Under the pieces are notes generated by a model, which saw only the letters and a list, made by a program, of their open reading frames with translations, was not told where the DNA came from and did not search any database. From positions 1 to 6,848 of the forward strand of contig JAFAZM010000344.1 of the NCBI GenBank assembly GCA_019239785.1: 6,848 bases of DNA, read 5' to 3'. This DNA is from Sphingomonadaceae bacterium. GTDB taxonomy: Bacteria; Pseudomonadota; Alphaproteobacteria; Sphingomonadales; Sphingomonadaceae. Below are positions 1 to 5,707 of the stretch, in pieces (within the stretch, counting starts at the first letter, position 1; each line of letters opens with the position of its first letter). Both the position numbers and the translations under genes were made by a program.

Positions 1-124
1 GCTCGCGGACGGGCGCCGCGGCTTCGTTCGGCGATCCTTGTTCCGCAGCTTCGGCGACTATTATGCGGTCTTCACCCGGAAGGCCGGACGCTGGCGGATG
101 ATCTCCTTCACCGCGGGCGATTAG
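1..124 (+). CDS. C-terminal end of an unidentified protein (partial, 5' end outside window)
   Basis: An open frame enters from the left edge (first full codon at base 2) and stops at TAG 122-124, giving 40 residues. The tail is basic and aromatic, with the segments DGRRGFVRR and GRWRMISFTAGD at its end. The pattern 'DG..GFV...RS..DY.A.F....G.WRM..F.AGD' resembles the ends of small alphaproteobacterial hypothetical proteins with SH3-like or lipoprotein character, but that is an impression and I cannot name the family. The gene lies 90 bases upstream of pdhA on the same strand and no strong terminator is visible between them, so read-through into pdhA is possible. That the frame is coding is inferred from G/C-rich third positions and plausible protein character. 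Confidence 0.6.
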   Translation, partial: LADGRRGFVRRSLFRSFGDYYAVFTRKAGRWRMISFTAGD

Positions 125-187
125 GGCTTCGAAAGCGCCTCCCGGCACCCGTTGCGCGCTCCGGCGTTTGCCGCCATAGAGCCGCAG

Positions 188-208
188 CTTGTCGACAAGA
201 GGAGAGGG
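188..208 (+). promoter_or_regulatory. pdhA leader: perfect palindrome followed by Shine-Dalgarno
   Basis: The sequence CTTGTCGACAAG (188-199) is a perfect 12-base palindrome. It runs directly into AGGAGAGGG (200-208), a strong purine-rich ribosome binding site 6 bases from the ATG at 215. This SD decides the pdhA start. The palindrome could be an operator or a small leader hairpin, or chance; only its symmetry is visible. No convincing -35/-10 pair was recognised in the 90-base gap upstream. Confidence 0.6.
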
Positions 209-214
209 CCGGGA

Positions 215-1288
215 ATGGCCAAGGCAGCAACGCCGAAGCGCGCCGCGAAGACGAACGACGCCGCCCCGGCGCCGCCGCGGACTTCCAATCGGGAGCGGCC
301 GCCGGAGCCGAAGCGCTACCAGGCCTCCCAGGACGAGCTGCTCGAATTCTACAAGCAGATGCTGCTGATCCGCCGCTTCGAGGAGCGCGCCGGCCAGCTC
401 TACGGGCTCGGCCTGATCGGCGGCTTCTGCCATCTCTATATCGGCCAGGAGGCGGTCGCGGTCGGGCTGCAATCGGCGATGACGGTCGGCAAGGACAGCG
501 TCATCACCGGCTATCGCGACCACGGCCACATGCTCGCCTACGGCATCGATCCCAAGGTGATCATGGCCGAGCTGACCGGCCGCGCCGCCGGCATCTCCAA
601 GGGCAAGGGCGGCTCGATGCACATGTTCAGCGTCGAGCACGGCTTCTACGGCGGCCACGGCATCGTCGGCGCCCAGGTCAGCCTCGGCACCGGCCTCGGC
701 TTCAAGCACAAATATGCGGACGACGGCGGCGTCTGCCTTGCTTATTTCGGCGACGGCGCCGCGAACCAGGGCCAGGTCTACGAGAGCTTCAACATGGCCG
801 AGCTGTGGAAGCTGCCGGTCATCTACGCGATCGAGAACAACCAATATGCGATGGGCACCTCGGTCAACCGCTCCTCGGCCGAGGACCAGCTATACCGGCG
901 CGGCGAATCCTTCCGGATCCCGGGCCTGCAGATCGACGGCATGGACGTGCTCGCGGTCCGCGGCGCCGCCGAAACCGCGCTCGAATGGGTGCGCGCCGGC
1001 AAGGGGCCGCTGCTGCTCGAACTGAAGACCTACCGCTATCGCGGCCATTCGATGTCCGATCCGGCCAAATACAGGTCGCGCGAGGAGGTGCAGGCGGTGC
1101 GCGACAAGTCCGACCCGATCGAGCATGCGAAGCGCGAGCTCGAGGCGATGGGCGCGAGCGAGGCCGACCTCAAGGCGATCGACAACGAGATCAAGAAGAT
1201 CGTCGTCGAAGCTGCCGATTTCGCCGAGCAGGCGCCGGAGCCCGATCCGGCCGAGCTCCACACCGACGTCCTGGTGGAGAGCTATTGA
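215..1288 (+). CDS. pdhA: Pyruvate dehydrogenase E1 component, alpha subunit
   Basis: This is the alpha chain of the thiamine-diphosphate-dependent E1 enzyme. With PdhB it decarboxylates pyruvate and passes the acetyl group to a lipoyl arm, the first step of the cytoplasmic pyruvate dehydrogenase complex. The protein is 357 residues. A Lys/Ala/Pro-rich N-terminal extension (about residues 1-35, probably disordered) is followed by the E1 fold starting near DELLEFYKQMLLIRRFEE. The ThDP/Mg-binding motif is clear: GDGAANQ begins at Gly179 and ends in ENN (Asn208-Asn209). The conserved active-site loop YRYRGHSMSDP lies at residues 273-283. ATG 215 is chosen over an in-frame TTG at 152 because a strong AGGAGAGGG precedes it and the extra 21 residues look unlike the family. 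The stop overlaps the pdhB start by one base (TGATG), implying translational coupling. Branched-chain 2-oxoacid E1 is the alternative, but a pdhB-type partner argues for pyruvate. Confidence 0.96.
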   Translation: MAKAATPKRAAKTNDAAPAPPRTSNRERPPEPKRYQASQDELLEFYKQMLLIRRFEERAGQLYGLGLIGGFCHLYIGQEAVAVGLQSAMTVGKDSVITGYRDHGHMLAYGIDPKVIMAELTGRAAGISKGKGGSMHMFSVEHGFYGGHGIVGAQVSLGTGLGFKHKYADDGGVCLAYFGDGAANQGQVYESFNMAELWKLPVIYAIENNQYAMGTSVNRSSAEDQLYRRGESFRIPGLQIDGMDVLAVRGAAETALEWVRAGKGPLLLELKTYRYRGHSMSDPAKYRSREEVQAVRDKSDPIEHAKRELEAMGASEADLKAIDNEIKKIVVEAADFAEQAPEPDPAELHTDVLVESY

Positions 1289-2727
1289 TGCCGATCGAGC
1301 TGAAGATGCCGGCGCTCTCCCCGACGATGGAGGAGGGGACGCTCGCCAAATGGCTGGTGAAGGAGGGCGACGCGGTCACCTCCGGCGACATCCTGGCCGA
1401 GATCGAGACCGACAAGGCGACGATGGAGTTCGAGGCGGTCGACGAAGGCACGATCTCGAAGATCGTGGTCCCCGAAGGCACGGACGGGGTGAAGGTCGGC
1501 GAGGTGATCGCAATCATGGCGGGCGAGGGCGAAGACGCCTCCGCCCCGGCACCCTCGGCGGCGCCCGCACCCGCGGCGCCGGCGCCCGCGGCGGCGGGCG
1601 GCGAGGTACCGGTCGAGCAGCCGAGCGACCAGAAGGCCGAGGTCCATAGCGACGTCACCCCGCACCGGATGGAGACCGCGGCCCGCGACCTGGTCGCCGC
1701 CGTCGCCGACACGGTCGACGAGCCCGAGGTGCCGGAAGGGACCGAGATGGTCCGGATGACGGTGCGCGAGGCGCTGCGCGACGCGATGGCCGAGGAGATG
1801 CGCAAGGACGAGCGCGTCTTCGTGATGGGCGAGGAGGTCGCCGAATATCAGGGCGCCTACAAGGTCACCCAGGGGCTGCTCGACGAGTTCGGCGCGAAAA
1901 GGGTGATCGACACCCCGATCACCGAATATGGCTTTGCCGGCGTCGGCACCGGCGCGGCGATGGGCGGACTCAGGCCCGTCGTCGAGTTCATGACTTTCAA
2001 CTTCGCCATGCAGGCCATTGATCATATTATAAATTCCGCGGCGAAGACCAATTATATGTCGGGCGGGCAGATGCGCTGCCCGATCGTCTTCCGGGGCCCC
2101 AACGGCGCCGCCGCCCGCGTCGCCGCGCAGCACAGCCAGAATTATGCGCCCTGGTATGCGGCGGTGCCCGGCCTGATCGTGATCGCGCCTTATTCGGCGG
2201 CCGACGGCAAAGGCCTGTTGAAAGCTGCGATCCGATCTGAAGACCCGGTCGTATTCCTCGAGAACGAATTGCTTTATGGTCAGAGCTTCGACGTTCCGAA
2301 GCTCGACGATTACGTCCTGCCGATCGGCAAGGCGCGGGTGGTGCGCGAGGGCGGGGACGTCACCCTGGTCAGCTATTCGATCGGCGTCGGGGTCTCGCTC
2401 GAAGCGGCGGTGAAGCTTGCGGAAGAGGGGATCGAGGCCGAGGTGATCGACCTCAGGACCCTGCGCCCGCTCGATCGGGAGACGGTGCTGAAGAGCCTCG
2501 CCAAGACCAACCGCATGGTCTGCGTCGAGGAAGGCTGGCCCGGCTGCTCGATCTCATCCGAGCTGATGGCGGTGGCGATGGAGCAGGGCTTCGACGACCT
2601 CGACGCGCCGGTCCTCCGCGTCACCAATGCGGACGTGCCGATGCCCTATGCCGCCAATCTGGAGAAGCTGGCGCTGCTCAAGGTCGACGACGTCGTCGCC
2701 GCGGCGAAGAAGGTCTCGTATCGCTGA
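1288..2727 (+). CDS. pdhB: Pyruvate dehydrogenase E1 component, beta subunit, with N-terminal lipoyl domain
   Basis: This is the beta chain of E1, completing the ThDP site with PdhA. The protein is 479 residues. An N-terminal lipoyl domain (about 1-78) begins MPIELKMPALSPTMEEGT and carries the lipoylation motif ETDKA with Lys43. A flexible Ala/Pro-rich linker (about 78-150, including APAPSAAPAPAAPAPAAA) follows. The transketolase pyrimidine-binding domain (about 152-335) contains MGEEVAEYQGAYKVTQGL, where Glu182/Glu183 holds the ThDP-activating glutamate. The C-terminal transketolase domain spans about 345-475. A lipoyl domain on E1-beta is unusual across bacteria but documented in alphaproteobacteria such as Zymomonas and Sinorhizobium; typical E1-beta chains are about 325 residues, so the extra length is this domain plus linker. 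GGAG at 1276-1279, 8 bases before the ATG, supports the start. No E2 (pdhC) or E3 gene follows, so those are encoded elsewhere. Confidence 0.96.
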   Translation: MPIELKMPALSPTMEEGTLAKWLVKEGDAVTSGDILAEIETDKATMEFEAVDEGTISKIVVPEGTDGVKVGEVIAIMAGEGEDASAPAPSAAPAPAAPAPAAAGGEVPVEQPSDQKAEVHSDVTPHRMETAARDLVAAVADTVDEPEVPEGTEMVRMTVREALRDAMAEEMRKDERVFVMGEEVAEYQGAYKVTQGLLDEFGAKRVIDTPITEYGFAGVGTGAAMGGLRPVVEFMTFNFAMQAIDHIINSAAKTNYMSGGQMRCPIVFRGPNGAAARVAAQHSQNYAPWYAAVPGLIVIAPYSAADGKGLLKAAIRSEDPVVFLENELLYGQSFDVPKLDDYVLPIGKARVVREGGDVTLVSYSIGVGVSLEAAVKLAEEGIEAEVIDLRTLRPLDRETVLKSLAKTNRMVCVEEGWPGCSISSELMAVAMEQGFDDLDAPVLRVTNADVPMPYAANLEKLALLKVDDVVAAAKKVSYR

Positions 2728-2730
2728 GGT

Positions 2731-2840
2731 TAAGCCCCTCCCCTTGATGGGGAGGGGTTGGGGTGGGGTGGACTACTAGACCGCGCCGTGCCGGCGGAGA
2801 CGGCACCCCCACCAACCTCCCCCATCAAGGGGGAGGCTTA
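2731..2840. repeat. G/C-rich inverted repeat pair (REPIN/BIME-like) between pdhB and the next gene
   Basis: Two copies of a C-rich/G-rich element face each other. The left unit has the perfect 9-bp hairpin CCCCTCCCC-TTGAT-GGGGAGGGG (2735-2757) followed by TTGGGGTGGGG. The right unit has the perfect 8-bp hairpin CCTCCCCC-ATCAA-GGGGGAGG (2816-2836), preceded by CACCCCCACCAA. The whole left arm (2731-2770) also pairs with the whole right arm (2803-2840). A small middle hairpin GTGCCG...CGGCAC (2788-2806) lies between them. No run of T follows, so it is not a textbook Rho-independent terminator, though it may attenuate transcription from pdhB. Dispersed elements of this look are common in proteobacterial intergenic regions; copy number in this genome is unknown. 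Confidence 0.85.
2829..2836 (+). promoter_or_regulatory. Shine-Dalgarno lying inside a hairpin stem
   Basis: GGGGGAGG is the only good ribosome binding site upstream of the ATG at 2848, with a long spacing of 11 bases. The same eight bases are the 3' strand of the perfect right-hand hairpin (2816-2836) of the inverted repeat. Folding of the message there would hide the site. This is seen directly as base pairing; the effect on translation is inference. Confidence 0.55.
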
Positions 2841-2847
2841 GATCTTT

Positions 2848-3504
2848 ATGACGCCCGATTTGGATCCCGACCGCCTGCTGGCGCTGGCCTATGCGCCCAC
2901 GCGCGCGCGTCACGCGCTGGAAGCCCTTTGGCGTCTTGACGTCACCCTCGGCGCAGTCCTGGCGACAGGGACGCAGCCGATGGTGAGCCGGATCCGCCTC
3001 GCCTGGTGGCGCGAGGCGCTGGAGCGGCTCGACGCCGCGCCGGCGCCGGGCGAGCCGGTGCTGCAGGCGCTGGCGGCGGCGGTGCTGCCCGCCGGCGTCA
3101 GCGGCGCCGCGCTGGCGGGAATGGAGGAAGGCTGGGCGGCCTTGCTCGACGACGGCCCGCTCCATCCGGAGGTCCTGCGCGTCTATGCCGGGAAGAGGGG
3201 AGGGCTGCTGTTCCGCCTTTCCGCGATCCTGCTCGGCGGCGATGCGGAGGTCGAACCTGCCGGCGCGCGCTGGGCATTGGTCGATCTCGCCCGGCACAGC
3301 AGCAAGCGCGACGACGCGGAAGCGGCGATGCAGGCCGCCGCCGAAATCCCGCAGGAGCCCGCCTTGCCGAAGGTGTTGCGGCCGCTGGCGATGCTGTCGC
3401 TGCTCGCCCGGCGCGACCTCGCGCGCGGCGGGCCGCCCTTCGAGCGCCAGGGCGCACCCGCACGGATGGCGCGGCTGCTCGGCTACCGGCTGACCGGCCG
3501 CTGA
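2848..3504 (+). CDS. Squalene/phytoene-synthase-family-like protein, probably non-catalytic
   Basis: The protein is 218 residues, shorter than true squalene or phytoene synthases (about 280-350). The N-terminal part resembles the all-alpha trans-isoprenyl synthase fold: RLLALAYAPTRARHALEALW (9-28) followed by RIRLAWWREALE (48-59), matching the family's 'lR..WWr.al' signature. The region where the second aspartate-rich helix should lie reads GGLLFRLSAILLGGDAEV, and neither DxxxD metal-diphosphate-binding motif is present. By comparison with the related mitochondrial complex I assembly factor NDUFAF6, which also lost these motifs, a non-enzymatic or altered role is likely; that is inference. 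No signal peptide or membrane segment is evident. It lies 120 bases after pdhB on the same strand and 42 bases before the EF-hand gene, so co-transcription is possible, but a strong inverted repeat sits upstream. Confidence 0.75.
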   Translation: MTPDLDPDRLLALAYAPTRARHALEALWRLDVTLGAVLATGTQPMVSRIRLAWWREALERLDAAPAPGEPVLQALAAAVLPAGVSGAALAGMEEGWAALLDDGPLHPEVLRVYAGKRGGLLFRLSAILLGGDAEVEPAGARWALVDLARHSSKRDDAEAAMQAAAEIPQEPALPKVLRPLAMLSLLARRDLARGGPPFERQGAPARMARLLGYRLTGR

Positions 3505-3546
3505 TCCATCTGGACTCTGCCGGCCCCTATGTTACCCCTTAGGGCG

Positions 3547-4062
3547 ATGAACAGGGGGATGGTTCTTCAATTCATGGCGGGGGCGGGCTCGGCCCTGCTC
3601 CTGGTCGCCGCGGGCGTGGTGTTCTGGAGCAACCGCGCGCAGCCGGACGAAAGCCACGCGCCGCCGGCGCCGATCGCCCGCGCCGCCGAAACCGATATCG
3701 ACGCCAGCACGCCGGCCCAGCCGCCGGCGGCGGACGAGCGGACGCGCGAGCAGCGCCGCTTCGACCGCGCCGACCGCGACAATGACGGGCGGATCACCTT
3801 GGCCGAGCTCACCTATCCCCGCCAGCGCGCCTTCGCCCGGCTCGACGTCAATCATGACGGGCGGCTGTCCTTCGAAGAATGGGCGGTGCGCACCCTGACC
3901 AAATTCTCCACCGCCGATGCCAATCACGACGCATCGCTCAGCCGCGAGGAGTTCGCGACCACCGCCCCGCACCGGCGCACGCCCGCGCGCCAGGCCCGCT
4001 GCAATTGCGCCCCGCAAGCGCCGGCTCAACCACCCGCGGATGACAGTGAAGGCGAGAATTAG
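3547..4062 (+). CDS. Membrane-anchored or secreted EF-hand protein
   Basis: With the start at ATG 3547 the protein has 171 residues. A hydrophobic segment (about 5-27, MVLQFMAGAGSALLLVAAGV) acts as a signal peptide or anchor. An Ala/Pro-rich spacer follows, then three EF-hand loops: DRDNDGRITLAE (76-87), DVNHDGRLSFEE (100-111) and DANHDASLSREE (124-135). The first two have all calcium ligands and the central Gly; the third has Ala at the Gly position but keeps Asp1, Asn3, Asp5 and Glu12. The Ala/Pro-rich tail holds a Cys-Asn-Cys pair (152-154). The function is presumably periplasmic calcium binding; no partner is visible. The start is uncertain: in-frame ATGs also occur at 3529, 3559 and 3574, and none has a strong ribosome binding site. 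Small EF-hand proteins of this layout are familiar in sphingomonads. Confidence 0.82.
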   Translation: MNRGMVLQFMAGAGSALLLVAAGVVFWSNRAQPDESHAPPAPIARAAETDIDASTPAQPPAADERTREQRRFDRADRDNDGRITLAELTYPRQRAFARLDVNHDGRLSFEEWAVRTLTKFSTADANHDASLSREEFATTAPHRRTPARQARCNCAPQAPAQPPADDSEGEN

Positions 4063-4084
4063 CCTCGATCGTTCGAAACCCACG

Positions 4085-4238
4085 CCGTTCGCCCTGAGCC
4101 TGTGCTTCGATACGGCATTTCGACTTCGCTCAATGCCTACTCAGCATGAGCGGATTGGGTTGCGAGAAAATCGCTCATCCTGAGTAGCGGCTGAGCTTGT
4201 CGAAGCCGCGTATCGAAGGACAGGCTCAGCCCGAACGG
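4085..4238. repeat. About 154-base nested imperfect palindrome in the convergent spacer
   Basis: This fills most of the gap between the convergent EF-hand gene and trmFO. The outer arms 4085-4114 and 4209-4238 match as reverse complements at 27 of 30 bases. An inner stem pairs CTACTCAG (4137-4144) with CTGAGTAG (4180-4187) and ATGAGCG (4146-4152) with CGCTCAT (4172-4178). The right half contains CTGAGCTTGTCGAAG (4191-4205), a motif often seen in dispersed intergenic repeats of proteobacteria. The structure could act as a bidirectional transcription stop for the converging genes, although no T-tract is evident on either side. The rest of the spacer holds nothing recognisable. Confidence 0.85.
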
Positions 4239-4248
4239 GGACTTTGGA

Positions 4249-5568
4249 TCAGAGGGCCGCCTGCCAGGCTTCGAGATCCACCGCCGCGCGCGCCGTATAG
4301 GCCTTCTTCCGGTCCGCCTTCTTCCGCCGTCCCTCGATCGGCGGGAACAGGCCGAAATTGACGTTCATCGGCTGATAGGAGTCCGCCTCGGCGCCGCCGG
4401 TGATGTGGCCGAGCAGCGCGCCGAGCGCGGTGGTGAGCGGCGGGGCCGCGTGCGTCTCGCCGCGCAGCTCCGCTGCAGCGAAGCGGCCGGCGAGCAGGCC
4501 GATCGCGGCCGATTCGACATAGCCTTCGCAGCCGGTGATCTGGCCGGCGAAGCGGATATGCGGGGCCGATCTGAGCCGCAGCGCGCCGTCGAGCAGCTGC
4601 GGCGAATTGATGAAGGTGTTGCGGTGCAGCCCGCCGAGCCGTGCGAACTCGGCATTCTCGAGGCCCGGAATGGTGCGGAACAGGCGCACCTGCTCGCCAT
4701 GCTTCAGCTTGGTCTGGAAGCCGACCATGTTCCACAAGGTGCCGAGCGCGTTGTCCTGGCGAAGCTGGACGACCGCATAGGGCCAGCGCCCGGTCCTGGG
4801 ATCGTCGAGGCCGACCGGCTTCATCGGGCCGTAGCGGAGCGTGTCCTCGCCCCGCTCGGCCATCACCTCGATCGGCATGCAGCCCTCGAAATAGGGCGTG
4901 TCCTTCTCCCACTGCTTGAACTCGGTCTTCTCGCCGTCGAGCAGGCCCTGGCGGAAGGCGAGATACTGCTCCTTCGTCATCGGGCAGTTGATGTAATCCT
5001 TGGTCTCGCCCTTGTCCCAGCGGCTCGCCATCCAGCAGACATCCATGTCGATCGAGTCGCGATGGACGATCGGCGCAATCGCATCGAAGAAGGCGAGCGC
5101 ATCTGCGCCGGTCGCCGCGCCGATCGCTTGGGCGAGGCGCGCCGCGGTCAGCGGCCCGGTCGCGACGATGGTGGGGCCGGCGGCGGGGAGGGCGTCCACC
5201 CGCTCACGGACCAGCGCGACATTGGGATGGGCGGCAAGCGCGGCGGTTACCGCCTCGGAGAAGCCGTCCCGGTCAACGGCAAGGGCGCTGCCCGCCGGCA
5301 CCCGGTGTGCATCGGCGGCGCGCATGATCAGCGAGCCGAGCGCGCGCATCTCGGCATGGAGCAGGCCCACCGCATTGCTCTCGGCATCGTCGGAGCGGAA
5401 GCTGTTGGAGCAGACCAGCTCGGCGAGGCCGTCGCTTTGGTGCGCGGGGGTGGTCTCGCCGGAGCCGCGCATCTCGGAGAGGCGCACGCGCAGGCCGGCT
5501 TCGGCAAGCTGCCAGGCGGCCTCCGAACCCGCAAGGCCGCCGCCGATGATATGGACGTCGTGAGTCAT
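4249..5568 (-). CDS. trmFO: Methylenetetrahydrofolate-tRNA-(uracil-5-)-methyltransferase
   Basis: TrmFO forms 5-methyluridine at position 54 in the T-loop of tRNAs, using methylenetetrahydrofolate as carbon donor and FADH2/NAD(P)H as reductant. It is cytoplasmic. The protein has 439 residues, normal for the family. The N-terminal FAD-binding Rossmann motif is VHIIGGGLAGSEAAWQLAEAG (from residue 5). The signature AELVCSNSFRSD holds Cys53, and YFEGCMPIEVMAERG holds Cys230; these should correspond to the catalytic cysteines C53 and C226 of the Bacillus subtilis enzyme. Further family blocks are NAVGLLHAEMR, HRVPAGSALAVDRDGFS, YINCPMTKEQY and MNVNFGLFPP near the C-terminus. ATG 5568 is chosen over a TTG at 5589 because family members begin just before the Rossmann motif; its ribosome binding site (GTGAG, 5578-5582 on the minus strand) is weak. 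It is divergent from the DUF488 gene. The protein is not GidA/MnmG, which is longer. Confidence 0.96.
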   Translation of the reverse strand: MTHDVHIIGGGLAGSEAAWQLAEAGLRVRLSEMRGSGETTPAHQSDGLAELVCSNSFRSDDAESNAVGLLHAEMRALGSLIMRAADAHRVPAGSALAVDRDGFSEAVTAALAAHPNVALVRERVDALPAAGPTIVATGPLTAARLAQAIGAATGADALAFFDAIAPIVHRDSIDMDVCWMASRWDKGETKDYINCPMTKEQYLAFRQGLLDGEKTEFKQWEKDTPYFEGCMPIEVMAERGEDTLRYGPMKPVGLDDPRTGRWPYAVVQLRQDNALGTLWNMVGFQTKLKHGEQVRLFRTIPGLENAEFARLGGLHRNTFINSPQLLDGALRLRSAPHIRFAGQITGCEGYVESAAIGLLAGRFAAAELRGETHAAPPLTTALGALLGHITGGAEADSYQPMNVNFGLFPPIEGRRKKADRKKAYTARAAVDLEAWQAAL

Positions 5569-5594
5569 TGCGCGCCGCTCACACCACAACGGCC

Positions 5595-5688
5595 AATCGC
5601 GCGAAAGCGGGAATCAGGAATTTTCTTTTCCGAATTCTTTTCCGAAGCCCGGAAGAGCGTAGAAGCGGGACTCCCGCTTCGCGGGATT
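5595..5688. repeat. Inverted repeat pair bracketing the trmFO/DUF488 divergent spacer
   Basis: The left arm AATCGCGCGAAAGCGGGAAT (5595-5614) is a near reverse complement of the right arm ACTCCCGCTTCGCGGGATT (5670-5688), with one gap and two mismatches. The right side can also fold locally in two competing ways: GAAGCGGG-ACT-CCCGCTTC (5662-5680, perfect 8 bp) or CCCGC-TTC-GCGGG (5673-5685). The core resembles the 'ATTCCCGC...GCGGGAAT' dispersed palindromes found in many proteobacteria. Because the region lies between two divergent genes, it overlaps their 5' leaders or promoters. No confident -35/-10 boxes were identified. Confidence 0.75.
5623..5646. repeat. Perfect 12-base tandem direct repeat
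   Basis: TTCTTTTCCGAA occurs twice back to back (5623-5634 and 5635-5646) with no mismatch. It is strikingly T-rich for this genome and sits between the two arms of the surrounding inverted repeat, in the divergent trmFO/DUF488 spacer. It may be a local duplication or a pair of protein-binding half-sites; the sequence does not decide. Confidence 0.9.
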
Positions 5689-5707
5689 GACGGAGATAGG
5701 AGAGGGC

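Noticed and set aside
152..214. TTG start for pdhA adding 21 residues
   Set aside because: It has no ribosome binding site, while the ATG at 215 has AGGAGAGGG at suitable distance.
805..1287. An upstream in-frame extension of pdhB
   Set aside because: It runs entirely through pdhA in another frame and gives Arg-rich nonsense; the real start at 1288 opens a canonical lipoyl domain.
1282..2133. A 283-codon minus-strand open frame inside pdhB
   Set aside because: Antisense shadow of a conserved enzyme; no family features.
2731..2840. Rho-independent terminator after pdhB
   Set aside because: Strong hairpins exist but there is no T-run after either one, so I list it as a repeat rather than a terminator.
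2776..3297. A 173-codon minus-strand open frame opposite the phytoene-synthase-like gene
   Set aside because: Its C-terminal end is translated repeat (LPLDGGGWWG type) and the remainder is low-complexity antisense of a supported gene.
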